Assembly (NCBI GenBank): GCA_036339975.1
Contig: JAYYZV010000155.1
Coordinates: 9,405-73,404, forward strand
Reading direction: 5' to 3'
Source: UBA830 sp036339975
Lineage (GTDB): Bacteria > Pseudomonadota > Alphaproteobacteria > MPNO01 > UBA830
Length of the DNA: 64,000 bases
Below are positions 17,233-26,756 of the stretch, in pieces (position 1 is the stretch's first letter; every line of letters begins with the position of its first letter). Below the pieces are notes generated by a model. The model was not told the DNA's origin. It did no database searches and saw only the letters and a program-made list of their open reading frames with translations. The translations under genes and the position numbers were made by a program.

Positions 17233-18423
17233 TTAAACAGCCTGTCCCGCCGCGTGGCCGCTCGACCAAGCCCACTGGAAATTAAAGCCGCCTAACCAAC
17301 CAGTCACGTCGACCGCTTCGCCGATCGCATAAAGACCTGGAACGGATTTTGCTTCCATTGTTTGTGACGAAAGACTTCGGGTGTCGATGCCGCCCAAAGT
17401 CACCTCGGCTTTGGCATAACCTTCCGAGCCGGATGGGCTTAGCCGCCAACCGTTTAGCAGACTACCAAGAACAGTTAGAGATTGGTTGGTTTGCTCCGCC
17501 AACGGTCGATCGGGCAGATAGGCGGCGGCAAGTGCGGCCGCTAGCCGGGTGGGTAAGACGTCTGACAACACGGTTCGGACTTCAGACCTAGGTCTTTTTT
17601 TCTTTTGTTCAGCAAGCCATTTGGTTGCGCACATTTCCGGCAGTAGATCTATCGATATGTAGTCGCCGTTTTGCCAATAGGAAGATATCTGAAGGATAGA
17701 AGGACCCGACAGCCCGCGATGTGTGAAAAGAATGGCCTCACGGAACTCCGCCCGGTCTAAACGCGCAATGCATTCTAGCGACACACCACTAAGAGGCTGC
17801 ATCAGGTTCAGCGCTTCCCCCTCGAATGTCAGCGGCACTAGACCCGGCCGGATCTCGGAAAGGACGAGGTCGAAGCGCCTGGCGAGATCGTGTGCAAACC
17901 CGGTCGCACCCATCTTGGGGATCGAAAGGCCGCCCGTCGCCATCACAACTGATTGTGCGGAGAAATACCCTTTGTCAGTGGTCACCCGAAAACGATCTGC
18001 CTTGGAAATATCGGTAATGCGTTGGGCGGTTCGAATGTCGACTGCGGAAGCCCCGCATTCATCAAGCAACATCTGGACCACTTCCCTAGCGGAGCCGTCG
18101 CAAAAAAGCTGTCCGTGAGTTTTTTCGTGCCAGAGAATGCCATGTTTGTCGATAAGGGAGATAAAATCATGCTGGGTGTACCGCGCCAGTGCCGATTTAC
18201 AGAAATGTGGATTGCCCGATATAAAATTGTCCGCCGACACATAAAGATTGGTGAAATTGCACCTCCCGCCCCCTGAAATCTGGATTTTCCGGCCGGCTTC
18301 GTTCGCATGATCCAGCAATAACACCCGGCGCCCGCGGGTGCCCGCGGTCATCGCGCACAACATTCCCGCTGCTCCCGCACCGAGAACGATGACGTCGAAT
18401 TCCTCCGGTCGTGCATTGTTCAT
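17233..18423 (-). CDS. HI0933/YhiN-family flavoprotein (BaiN-like)
   Basis: This NAD(P)/FAD-dependent oxidoreductase of 396 aa has the dinucleotide motif VLGAGAAGMLCA near residue 13, a second FAD contact ISGGGRCNFTN near 49, and the C-terminal FAD-closing motif GEAVDVTGWLGGFNFQWAWSSG, all typical of the HI0933 family. Members have been linked to bile-acid reduction (BaiN), but for most the substrate is unknown. It is convergent with the flavin monooxygenase gene, with only 4 bp between stops. Confidence 0.87.
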   Translation of the reverse strand: MNNARPEEFDVIVLGAGAAGMLCAMTAGTRGRRVLLLDHANEAGRKIQISGGGRCNFTNLYVSADNFISGNPHFCKSALARYTQHDFISLIDKHGILWHEKTHGQLFCDGSAREVVQMLLDECGASAVDIRTAQRITDISKADRFRVTTDKGYFSAQSVVMATGGLSIPKMGATGFAHDLARRFDLVLSEIRPGLVPLTFEGEALNLMQPLSGVSLECIARLDRAEFREAILFTHRGLSGPSILQISSYWQNGDYISIDLLPEMCATKWLAEQKKKRPRSEVRTVLSDVLPTRLAAALAAAYLPDRPLAEQTNQSLTVLGSLLNGWRLSPSGSEGYAKAEVTLGGIDTRSLSSQTMEAKSVPGLYAIGEAVDVTGWLGGFNFQWAWSSGHAAGQAV

Positions 18424-18533
18424 GGCGTGGTCATAACATGTGGATGGTCGTTAGGAACGTGTCAATAATTCTCAAGGCTGCCGGTTGCTCCCGATGGCTG
18501 GCGTTATTACACCCTGCTGCGGGTGCATAACTG

Positions 18534-18539
18534 TATAAT
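18534..18539 (+). promoter_or_regulatory. Possible -10 element upstream of an MFS gene
   Basis: A perfect TATAAT hexamer lies in the gap between the divergent HI0933-family gene and the MFS gene. No good -35 hexamer is seen at the right distance (ACCCTG at 17 bp), so this is only suggestive. Confidence 0.3.
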
Positions 18540-18683
18540 GTCTCTCAATGACCTGTTCATATATCCTAACTAACATCTGCCGAGATAAACTAAAAATTGC
18601 GGCTGCTATGTCTGAGTTTGTCTCTGACTTTGCTTGTTCTGCCGATGATGGCGCGTTTTAAATCTATATCTTTTAACGGAGTT

Positions 18684-19907
18684 ATGCTGGGTGGCATCGG
18701 TCGCGCTCTCGCTAGCCCCCACTATCGGCTTTACGCCTGCGGTCATATAGCGAATGTATTCGGATGGTGGGGAAATCGCCTTGGCATTGGCTGGTTAACC
18801 TGGGATTTGACGGGATCGGCGGGCTTGCTTGGGATTGTTGCTTTCGCGGGCATGATACCGGTTACGCTTGTAGCGCCGTTTGCCGGGGTTTTTGCGGATC
18901 GGTATGGACATCGGCGAATGGCGATTCTTTCTGGTCTGGCCAGTGGAACGGTGACGCTGACGCTGGCTTTGCTCGTTCTGGCTGATAACATCACTGTACC
19001 GCTATTGCTGTTTCTCAGCGTCCTGCAGGGAGTTGGCTTTGGAACAGAATTTCCTGCTCGACAGGCGCTGATACCCCAGCTGTGCAAACGGGAAAATCTT
19101 CCTGCCGCACTGGCTTTTAACTCTACCTCGTTTCAGGTTGGGACGTTTCTAGGCCCCGTCGTCGCCGGGTATCTTATAGCGAGATATGGTACGGGTGCTT
19201 CAATCCTGATGTTTGCCGTTACTAACTACTGGATGGTGCTTATGATCTTCCTGATTCGCCACCGACCAGAGCCTCGGGAGCGCAGACCCTTTTCAGGCTT
19301 CCTCGACGAGATTATGGAGGGATTCCGTTATATCGCGGCTAAGCCGGCACTTCGCCTTCTGTTTGCAATCAGCTTGACCATGGGTGTTTTGCTTCGGCCC
19401 TATACAGAGCTCTTGGCAGGGTTTGCAGACAATGTTTTCGGCGGCGGACCGGAAGAACTTGCTGCCCTGACCGCGGCGGCCGGTTTCGGCGCCCTGGCCA
19501 GCGGGTTGTTTTTGGCATTTCGGGGGCGCACACGCGGTTTGGTGAACATAATGTTGCTCGGGGCAGTGACCGGGTCTGTAGGCCTTGGGCTGTTTGCTAT
19601 ACAGACAAATATGACACTGGGTGTCATCACGATTTGCGTGGCGTCTCTCCTGCTGCTTACATGTCACGTTGGCGTCTATAGCCTGATCCAAAATGCCACC
19701 GATCAAGAGATGCGCGGCCGGGTTATCAGTTGCAGCGTTTCCATCACTATCGGCGGTCCGGCACTTGGCGCCCTGTTAATTGGCTGGCTGGCGGAGTTGG
19801 TTGGATTTCAATGGGCAGTCGGTATAAGCGCGATTGCGGCCCTGATTATTTTTTTCGCTCTATTGTCCCCGATCCGGAATGTGACCTCCGAAATAGAGGC
19901 AGAATAG
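18684..19907 (+). CDS. MFS transporter (EntS-like MFS_3 family)
   Basis: This is a twelve-helix major facilitator carrier of about 407 aa. The cytoplasmic loop-2 motif GVFADRYGHRRMAI is clear. The start at 18684 is chosen because it aligns the N-terminus with the paralogue at 36885; ATGs at 18645 and 18648 in the same frame are alternatives. MFS_3 members often export siderophores or drugs, and the substrate here is unknown. It shares long similar stretches with the MFS at 36885-38126, for example around ELLAGFADNVFG near the middle. Confidence 0.85.
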   Translation: MLGGIGRALASPHYRLYACGHIANVFGWWGNRLGIGWLTWDLTGSAGLLGIVAFAGMIPVTLVAPFAGVFADRYGHRRMAILSGLASGTVTLTLALLVLADNITVPLLLFLSVLQGVGFGTEFPARQALIPQLCKRENLPAALAFNSTSFQVGTFLGPVVAGYLIARYGTGASILMFAVTNYWMVLMIFLIRHRPEPRERRPFSGFLDEIMEGFRYIAAKPALRLLFAISLTMGVLLRPYTELLAGFADNVFGGGPEELAALTAAAGFGALASGLFLAFRGRTRGLVNIMLLGAVTGSVGLGLFAIQTNMTLGVITICVASLLLLTCHVGVYSLIQNATDQEMRGRVISCSVSITIGGPALGALLIGWLAELVGFQWAVGISAIAALIIFFALLSPIRNVTSEIEAE

Positions 19908-20126
19908 TAGGGTGGTCGGGTCAAGTTGCTAACTTTAAGTTGCCGGAATGCTAGCTCTTATTTCTGCGTTATTGGCCGGTTTCCAGTATGACAGGGGCCT
20001 ATCAATCCCGATTTAGAGTATGCTGATTTTCTATGCTTGCGATGGTAGTTTTTGTATGTGAAACTAAAATGTTGATTAATAAACAGTTCGATATCTAAGT
20101 AATTGTTAAAATGCCGGTAACGGGAG

Positions 20127-20630
20127 ATGAGGGTGAGCGAGAATATGAAATCGATGCTGTCGTTTCAGGTCAACGGTCGTCAGCGTGACGATGCTGTAGC
20201 CGGCAATTTGCTGCTAGTCGACTATCTGCGAGAAACTGTAGGGCTCACAGGTACGAAAATTGGTTGCGACGGCGGCGAATGTGGATTGTGCACTGTCTTA
20301 ATCGACGGCCAGGCCCAACACTCATGTCTGACGCTAGCTGCAACCTGCAATGGAACGTCGGTCGAGACGATCGAATCGCTTGCGGATGGTGGTCGATTGA
20401 ATGCCATCCAGCGTGGATTTCACGAAAAACTCGGTGCCCAGTGTGGGTTTTGTACTCCTGGTATGGTGATGGCTGCAGAAGGGCTTCTCCGGTCGGATCC
20501 AGATCCGGATGACGCGACAATCCGTAGGGAAATGGCGGCAAATATTTGCCGTTGCACAGGGTATGTGAAGATCATCGAAGCCGTTCGCTTTGCCGCCGAC
20601 GAAATCAAAATAGCGACGGAGGCCGTGTGA
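20127..20630 (+). CDS. hcrC: Molybdenum hydroxylase 2Fe-2S subunit (HcrC-like)
   Basis: This is the small electron-transfer subunit (167 aa) of a xanthine-oxidase-family molybdoenzyme. The plant-type ferredoxin cluster ligands are Cys47, Cys52, Cys55 and Cys67. The second cluster, near the molybdopterin, uses Cys106, Cys109, Cys141 and Cys143 (CGFC ... CRC). The stop overlaps the start of the large-subunit gene (TGATG). The gene order small-large-FAD matches hcrCAB of 4-hydroxybenzoyl-CoA reductase; carbon-monoxide dehydrogenase and other relatives usually have different orders. The symbol is by similarity only. Confidence 0.88.
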   Translation: MRVSENMKSMLSFQVNGRQRDDAVAGNLLLVDYLRETVGLTGTKIGCDGGECGLCTVLIDGQAQHSCLTLAATCNGTSVETIESLADGGRLNAIQRGFHEKLGAQCGFCTPGMVMAAEGLLRSDPDPDDATIRREMAANICRCTGYVKIIEAVRFAADEIKIATEAV

Positions 20631-22963
20631 TGGATGGAGACGGTGTGCCGCCAGTTCCTATACCCTCTATCGGACAGCCCCTGCCGATGGTGGATGGGCC
20701 GGAAAAGATAGCTGGTAAAGCCCAGTACACATCCGACTTCTACGACCCCTCCGCGCTGACTGGTGTTATAAAGCGTTCTACCGTTGCGCACGCCCGGATA
20801 CTATCCGTGGACACTTCGGCGGCCGAGGAACTCCCCGGGGTCCATGCCGTAATTACAGGCAGCGAAACTGACGAAGGTCACGGGGTGCTACCCATCGCCC
20901 GGACAGAACTACCAATTGCCTACGATCGTGTGCGCTATCGAGGCGAGCCCGTCGCGGCGGTCGCTGCCGACAGCGTCGAGATCGCGGCGCAAGCCAGCGA
21001 TCTGATAAAAGTCGAATATGAGGAGCTTCCTGCCTATTTTACCGCTGCCGATGCGATGGCTGACGGGGCGGTTGATTTACACGAACACCGGCTCGGAAAC
21101 ATAGAACGTCATGTTGAATTCGAAATCGGCGACGTTGACGGTGGATTTGCAGAGGCCGATCTTATCCATGAAACGGAATACCATTGTGCTGAGGTTTGCC
21201 AGGTCCAAACCGAACCTCACGCGGCATATGCTGAGTACGATGCTGAACGGGGCGAACTAACAGTTCGTGCAAGCACGCAGGTTCCATATTACGTGCATCT
21301 GATGCTCGCTAAGACCCTCAAGATGCCGAAGTCCAAGATCCGCGTGATCAAGCCTTATCTGGGTGGCGGTTTCGGCTGTCGGACCGAAGCGCTAAACGTA
21401 GAAATGATCACGGCAATGCTTGCGCGACGAGCTAAGGGTACGGTGCGGACCGTGATCAGTCGGGAGGACACCTTCATTACGCACCGCGGTCGCCAAGAGC
21501 AGACTGTCAGAATTCGTATGGGAATGACAAAGGAAGGCCGCGTCACTGCAATAGACTGTCATACGGTTCAGCGTGGGGGTGCCCATTCGGGTTACGGTAT
21601 CGTTACAATTCTATATGCGGGTTCGATGCTATTCGCGATCTACGACCTTCAGAACGCGCGCTACGACGGTAAACGCGTTCTCACCAATACGCCGCCATGC
21701 GGGGCTTTTCGCGGTCACGGGACGGTCAATACACGGCATGCATTTGAGAATGCGCTTGACGAGATGGCCGAGAAACTTGGTCTCGATCCGTTCGCTGTTA
21801 GGCGTGTCAACCTGATTCCGGAACTGGGTTTTACGGCCACCGATCAGTGGATCAACTCCTATGGCCTACCAGAATGCCTTGATATCGTTGAGAAGGCGTC
21901 CGGTTGGAAGGATAAGATAGGTAATATGCCGCCCGGCAAAGGTTTGGGGCTTGGGTGTTCGCACTATATTTCGGGTGCTTCGAAGCCAGTCAACTGGACA
22001 GGCGAGCCGCATGCGACGATCAACCTCAAGCTCGATTTCGATGGGACCGTTGTAATACTCACCGGCGCGTCAGAGATTGGGCAGGGATCAAATACGATAC
22101 TAGTTCAATGCGTCGCGGAGGTGCTGGGGATAGACCCGTCACGGGTGAAGGTCGTCGATGCAGATAGCCGCGTAACGCCTAAAGACAACGGTTCCTATTC
22201 GTCACGGGTCACCTATATGGTTGGCAATGCGGCAATAGAGGCTGCGAATAACCTTAAAGGTGTACTGGTAGAGGCGGCGGCACGTAAATTTGAAGTTAGC
22301 CCAGAGGATGTCGAGTGTCTTGGAGAAGTATACCGCGCAGGTACCCAGGACGAGGGCATGACGTTTGAAGAGGTTGTTATGGCGGCGCTCGAAGGCACCG
22401 GTACTATTACAGTGAAGGGAAATTTCGATACGCTGCCTGAAAGTTGGGGTGGAAAAAAATACCGGGGCGCAGCGATTGGTGGGACGATGGCATTTTCTTA
22501 CGCTGCGCAGGTGGTCGAGGTCACCGTTGATCCTGACACTGCCGAAATCACTGTAGACAAGGTCTGGGTTGCGCATGACTGCGGCAAGGCCCTGAATCCG
22601 TTGACGGTCGAGGGTCAGATTCAGGGGTCCGTCTGGATGGGGATGGGGCAGGCGATGACAGAGGAGACGGCCTACCACGATGGGTTGCTAATCAGTGGTA
22701 ACATGTTGGACTATCGCGTCCCGACTTTCATGGATTCACCACCCATCGAGGCGTATATCGTGGAATCTAACGATCCTAATGGCCCGTTTGGCGCGAAAGA
22801 GGCGGGTGAGGCTTCGTTAGCGGGATTTCTGCCGGCGCTTACCAGCGCAGTCGCAAATGCTATGGGCGTGCGCATTCATGAGCTACCCGTTACACCCGAC
22901 CGGCTACTTCAGTTGCTGGAAGATAAGGAGCGTGAAATGGGCGCTTCAACGGCGGCGGAATAG
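20630..22963 (+). CDS. hcrA: Molybdenum hydroxylase large subunit (HcrA-like)
   Basis: This molybdopterin-cytosine-dinucleotide subunit has 777 aa from the ATG at 20630. Motifs include GGGFGCRTE near residue 245, PPCGAFRGHG near 360, GASEIGQGSNT near 482, and the C-terminal GPFGAKEAGE at 718-727, whose last Glu727 is in the position of the catalytic glutamate. In 4-hydroxybenzoyl-CoA reductase this chain removes the phenolic hydroxyl; in most relatives it hydroxylates a ring carbon. The GAKEAGE variant in place of GAKGVGE is closer to the HcrA type. No XdhC-type chaperone gene is near. Confidence 0.88.
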   Translation: MDGDGVPPVPIPSIGQPLPMVDGPEKIAGKAQYTSDFYDPSALTGVIKRSTVAHARILSVDTSAAEELPGVHAVITGSETDEGHGVLPIARTELPIAYDRVRYRGEPVAAVAADSVEIAAQASDLIKVEYEELPAYFTAADAMADGAVDLHEHRLGNIERHVEFEIGDVDGGFAEADLIHETEYHCAEVCQVQTEPHAAYAEYDAERGELTVRASTQVPYYVHLMLAKTLKMPKSKIRVIKPYLGGGFGCRTEALNVEMITAMLARRAKGTVRTVISREDTFITHRGRQEQTVRIRMGMTKEGRVTAIDCHTVQRGGAHSGYGIVTILYAGSMLFAIYDLQNARYDGKRVLTNTPPCGAFRGHGTVNTRHAFENALDEMAEKLGLDPFAVRRVNLIPELGFTATDQWINSYGLPECLDIVEKASGWKDKIGNMPPGKGLGLGCSHYISGASKPVNWTGEPHATINLKLDFDGTVVILTGASEIGQGSNTILVQCVAEVLGIDPSRVKVVDADSRVTPKDNGSYSSRVTYMVGNAAIEAANNLKGVLVEAAARKFEVSPEDVECLGEVYRAGTQDEGMTFEEVVMAALEGTGTITVKGNFDTLPESWGGKKYRGAAIGGTMAFSYAAQVVEVTVDPDTAEITVDKVWVAHDCGKALNPLTVEGQIQGSVWMGMGQAMTEETAYHDGLLISGNMLDYRVPTFMDSPPIEAYIVESNDPNGPFGAKEAGEASLAGFLPALTSAVANAMGVRIHELPVTPDRLLQLLEDKEREMGASTAAE

Positions 22964-22973
22964 GAGAGCTAGC

Positions 22974-23948
22974 ATGGAAAACATGCCTGAATTTAATCTT
23001 TACCGTCCGGAAACAGCTGCGGAAGCGGTTAAACTTAAAGCCTCCGATGCTACCTCCAGGTATCTCGCTGGCGGTACAGACATGATCGTCAACGTTCGCC
23101 GGGGTATTGAGACTCCTAGAACAATGATTGACCTGACCGCGATTACGGAAATTGCGGCGATATCTGTTGGGGATGGGGATCTGCGAATTGGAGCTGGCGT
23201 AAAACTTTCCAAGCTGGCGACCGAAGAAAACATCCTTCGCGACTATCCGGCTGTTGCACAGGCTGCTGCTTCTGTAGCCGGGCCGACACACCGATCCTAT
23301 GGGACGATAGGCGGTAATTTGTGCCTGGATACGAGGTGTCTTTTCTATAACCAATCCCAGTGGTGGCGCGAAAGTAATAATTTCTGCCTTAAGCACAAGG
23401 GTGAAATATGCCACGTTGCACCTGGCGGCAAGCGGTGTTTCGCGGCTTTTTCCGGTGACGTCGCACCGGCAATGATGGTTTACGGGGCGCAGGCTGATCT
23501 AGAAGGGCCTGGCGGCGTACGTACAGTTGCATTGGCTGATATATACCGTAATGACGGTATGGACCATTTGGCGCTGGAACCCAACGAACTGCTTGTTTCG
23601 ATCCGCCTTCCTAATCCAGCTGCGGGAACAGTTTCGGGATACGAAAAGTCACGTATCCGCGGATCGATCGACTTTCCGCTTGCCGGTTGCGCCGTGCGCC
23701 TGACGGCCAAAGATGGCAAACTTCTAGAGCTCGACATTGCACTGACCGCGGTGAACCCCTATCCGCAGATGGTGACCGGCTTAGATGGCTTCACTGGTAA
23801 AGCGCTCGATGACCAAGCACTTGATGCCATCCGGGAGGTTGTCCGAAAACAGGCTAAGCCAATGCGAACAACGACGATTCGACCATGGTATCGGCGCCGC
23901 GTGGTTGGAGCGTTAGCGCGGAAACTGGTGGCGCGGCTCTCGGCTTAA
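22974..23948 (+). CDS. hcrB: Molybdenum hydroxylase FAD subunit with 4Fe-4S loop (HcrB-like)
   Basis: This FAD-binding subunit (324 aa, ATG at 22974) has the typical AGGTDMIVN and TIGGN flavin-binding motifs near residues 32 and 111. Between residues 117 and 155 it carries an insertion rich in cysteine: Cys122, Cys138, Cys146 and Cys155, plus Cys117. These four match in spacing, and as far as I recall in numbering, the ligands of the extra 4Fe-4S cluster of Thauera aromatica 4-hydroxybenzoyl-CoA reductase beta chain. Ordinary xanthine dehydrogenase and CO dehydrogenase M subunits lack this loop. It ends 1 bp from a convergent protease gene. Confidence 0.87.
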   Translation: MENMPEFNLYRPETAAEAVKLKASDATSRYLAGGTDMIVNVRRGIETPRTMIDLTAITEIAAISVGDGDLRIGAGVKLSKLATEENILRDYPAVAQAAASVAGPTHRSYGTIGGNLCLDTRCLFYNQSQWWRESNNFCLKHKGEICHVAPGGKRCFAAFSGDVAPAMMVYGAQADLEGPGGVRTVALADIYRNDGMDHLALEPNELLVSIRLPNPAAGTVSGYEKSRIRGSIDFPLAGCAVRLTAKDGKLLELDIALTAVNPYPQMVTGLDGFTGKALDDQALDAIREVVRKQAKPMRTTTIRPWYRRRVVGALARKLVARLSA

Positions 23949-23949
23949 C

Positions 23950-24861
23950 TTATTGCCGGGCAAGCCGCCGCCATTTTTTTCCAACCAGGCACACTACCTT
24001 CGCAACGGTAAGCTCGTGCCTCAGAAATTCACCGTATCGCGAAAAACGGCGAGGGGTCAGAGAACCTCTCGGCGACTGGTTTTGAGGACCCTCGCTTGAT
24101 TGCACACCACTTTCGTGTATCGCTGCAAGTAATGTCCGCGGCGCCGTCGAATATGAACGGCCCCGGCGGGGGGAGCCTGCAACATGAACGCCGATGACGT
24201 TTCCAGCGTCGTCGACCCACGGCCCACCACTAATCCCAGCGAGATCGGCACCTATGTCCGGTATTCTTCGAATTTGCGTCCAAGCGACGACCGGCTCGTC
24301 CTTGCGGTAACGTCCTCGGGTTAGCATCCGACCACGACCAATGACCTTGCCATAGACATCGCCTGGAGATCCCTGAGGAAATCCAAAAGAATAGCCATCT
24401 TGGCCAATTCGTAGGCGCGGTTTAATCACAGTCATTTGCGGCGCTCCACCATTGGTGCGAAGAATGCTGATGTCGGCATCGGGACGTTCTGTCACCGCGC
24501 GAACACGAACTAGCCGCCCGCCCGGTTTCTGAAGTCCCAGCATGTCGCAATCAGACGTGACATGATGGGCTGTGATCCACACGCCCGATCGGTCGATTGA
24601 GAAAGCGGTTCCCGTGGAGGTCCCTTGTTTTTTTCCGATTTTGACCACCATACGGGGGTCGGCACTTGATTCATTTGGAAGGCGTTCCCCAAGGCCAAGC
24701 CCTAGTTCGGGGGTGGGTGGTTTTTGATCATACGGTTCAAAGCGACGTGGATCCGGACGGCGCGGGGATTCTCCGTCCGGGGTACCAGCGTTGTTAACTG
24801 TTTGGCCCATGATTGCAACGACAAAGAGGACGGCGATTGCGATATAGTCACGCAGTCTCAT
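23950..24861 (-). CDS. Secreted or anchored trypsin-like serine protease
   Basis: This protein of 303 aa has an N-terminal hydrophobic segment (residues 6-19) that may be a signal or anchor, a proline-rich linker (residues 26-60), then a chymotrypsin-fold domain. The likely triad is His100 in ITAHHV, Asp130 in DADISIL and Ser211 in GISGGPW. The serine motif has Ile where most relatives have Asn or Asp. There is no PDZ domain, unlike DegP. It is probably periplasmic. Substrate and partners are unknown; the next gene (DUF350) is upstream on the same strand. Confidence 0.82.
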   Translation of the reverse strand: MRLRDYIAIAVLFVVAIMGQTVNNAGTPDGESPRRPDPRRFEPYDQKPPTPELGLGLGERLPNESSADPRMVVKIGKKQGTSTGTAFSIDRSGVWITAHHVTSDCDMLGLQKPGGRLVRVRAVTERPDADISILRTNGGAPQMTVIKPRLRIGQDGYSFGFPQGSPGDVYGKVIGRGRMLTRGRYRKDEPVVAWTQIRRIPDIGADLAGISGGPWVDDAGNVIGVHVAGSPRRGRSYSTAPRTLLAAIHESGVQSSEGPQNQSPRGSLTPRRFSRYGEFLRHELTVAKVVCLVGKKWRRLARQ

Positions 24862-24911
24862 GTTCTATTCGGTCTGCCCGACCCAGCGAGTCGTGAAAAC
24901 TTCACCAAGAC

Positions 24912-25325
24912 CTAGCCCGCTATGGCCGCCGCATTAATGAATGCAACCGAGAGCTTTATACCCACGACAAGGACTGCTGCGCCGATTTCTCCATTCTCGA
25001 TGCGGGTTGGGAGGTCCTTAACCAAGACATCGCCTATCCGGTAGGCCAGAATCTGGATCAACAATGCTAGCACGCCCCAGATCACGATATCCCATACGCT
25101 GACACTGGTCGCCATACATATTGCGAGGGGAATGGCCATACCCGAAATTGCTCCCGATATCGATATAGCCGCGGCTGTGTTGCCACCGCGCACCAACCTT
25201 AATTCGTGATAGGGCGTTACGTAGTGATAAACCGTTACCCCGATAGAGAGCATCGCAATAGTCACGGCGAAATGGAGCAGCAAAACGGGGAAGCCGGCAA
25301 GAAAACTCTGAATAACGGGATCCAT
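24912..25325 (-). CDS. DUF350 family membrane protein
   Basis: This is a 137-residue protein with four predicted membrane helices (about residues 10-33, 48-70, 78-97 and 115-133) and the DUF350 pattern. DUF350 proteins often occur as pairs of two-helix repeats; their function is not established, though they sit beside membrane-stress genes. It lies 50 bp upstream of the serine protease gene on the same strand, so a shared transcript is possible. Confidence 0.8.
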   Translation of the reverse strand: MDPVIQSFLAGFPVLLLHFAVTIAMLSIGVTVYHYVTPYHELRLVRGGNTAAAISISGAISGMAIPLAICMATSVSVWDIVIWGVLALLIQILAYRIGDVLVKDLPTRIENGEIGAAVLVVGIKLSVAFINAAAIAG

Positions 25326-25395
25326 GTCATATTCCGTTTTTACTAAAAGAGAGACGTGATCCTATCTCTGTTTTGGGTTTCACCCAACCGTGGCA

Positions 25396-26631
25396 TTAGG
25401 CGCTTTTGGTTACGGTGCGACGCGGGATTGGCTTATCGTTGATGGGGTAATTCATCAACGATGCGACGAAACCCATAATAATAGCGGCCCACCACACGGC
25501 GTTGTAATTTCCAAACACATCAAAGAAATAGCCTGCGGCGTAGATGCCAATAAAGCTGCCAAGTTGATGCGCTACGAATGCGAAACCAAATAGCATGCCC
25601 ATAAAGCGAAGCCCGAATACCCGCGCGACGATGGAACCGGTCAGCGGCACGGTGCCTAACCATAGAAGTCCCATGGCCGCCGAGAAGATGATAACATTGG
25701 TAGCTGTCGGTGGAAGCATAATGAAGGCAACCATTATCACCGACCGTAGGCTATACAGCCAGCACAGCAAGAATTTTTGCCTGAACTTACCGCCGGCGGC
25801 CCCCCAGGCGAATGTTCCAATAATGTTGAAAGCCCCAATGAGCGAAAGCGACATTGCGGCAATGGTTGTGTCCACGTCGAGGTTGCGCAGCATGTTAGGA
25901 AAGTGTGTGCCGATAAACATGGTCTGTAACCCACAAACGAAATATCCGCCGGTCAAGAGTACATAACCTCTGTGGGAAAAGGCCTCTCGGATAGCTTCAG
26001 TGGTACTTTGCGGTGGAGGTGCGGCAGCCGCCGCGTCGCCCACATTTTTGCGGACCATGACAAAGGCCAAAGGTACGATCAGCAGAGTCATGATCGACAT
26101 TACATAAAGGGACATCACCCATCCCTGACTGTCGATAAAGAACTGTCCCAGTGGGATCATTATAACCTGACCCGACGAGCCGCCGGCACTGGCAATTCCG
26201 AGATAGAAATCGCGTTTTTCGGGGGCGACCGCGCGGCTGATGGCGGAGAGGATAATTGGGAACATAGCTCCCGACATCGCGAAGCCAGTGAAGACGCCAA
26301 TTGACAGGTGCGCCATTAAAGGTGTGCTGGAAACAGTCATTAGAAGCAGGCCCGCGGTATAAATCAGCCCTGCTGCCGCGATGACCCGTCCTGTCCCGAA
26401 TTTATCGGCAATATTCCCCGCAATTGGTGTGCCTATACCCCAGAAAAGAGATTGTAGTGCTATCGATAGCGACAGGATCTCGATCTGGCCGCCAAATAGT
26501 TCATTGGATGCATCAGGCATCCATAGACCGAAGGTCATCCGAGCGCCGAGCGACAGGAAGACAATTGTCGTGCCTGCTAACAGAATGACAAAGGGTGTGC
26601 GCCAGTTATGCACAGAATCTAATGAGGTCAT
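25396..26631 (-). CDS. MFS transporter (OFA/YbfB-like), copy A
   Basis: This 411-residue twelve-helix carrier has the loop-2 motif GNIADKFGTGRVIA near residue 75 and the loop segment SRAVAPEKRDFYLGIASAGGSSGQV. It is clearly paralogous to the next gene upstream (26757-27971), with shared long stretches such as GYFVCGLQTMFIGTHFPN and LGLLWLGTVPLT-type segments. A tandem duplication is likely. Both lie downstream of the UbiD/zinc-ribbon cluster on the same strand and may import or export its substrate or product. No strong ribosome site is seen. Confidence 0.87.
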   Translation of the reverse strand: MTSLDSVHNWRTPFVILLAGTTIVFLSLGARMTFGLWMPDASNELFGGQIEILSLSIALQSLFWGIGTPIAGNIADKFGTGRVIAAAGLIYTAGLLLMTVSSTPLMAHLSIGVFTGFAMSGAMFPIILSAISRAVAPEKRDFYLGIASAGGSSGQVIMIPLGQFFIDSQGWVMSLYVMSIMTLLIVPLAFVMVRKNVGDAAAAAPPPQSTTEAIREAFSHRGYVLLTGGYFVCGLQTMFIGTHFPNMLRNLDVDTTIAAMSLSLIGAFNIIGTFAWGAAGGKFRQKFLLCWLYSLRSVIMVAFIMLPPTATNVIIFSAAMGLLWLGTVPLTGSIVARVFGLRFMGMLFGFAFVAHQLGSFIGIYAAGYFFDVFGNYNAVWWAAIIMGFVASLMNYPINDKPIPRRTVTKSA

Positions 26632-26756
26632 TACAAGGTTATGCCTGTTTGTCTGAGAGCCGTCTAATCAGAATTGCGTGAGCCGAAGAGAATATTGCTC
26701 CTGCACCGATCTGAGCTGGGCCGGCAAAGTTGTTAGTTAATACCAAAACAGCCGTT

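Noticed and set aside
20072..20085. Possible FNR-type site (TTGAT-N4-) upstream of the hcr-like operon
   Set aside because: Only the left half-site matches; the right half (AAACA) does not fit ATCAA, so it cannot be called.
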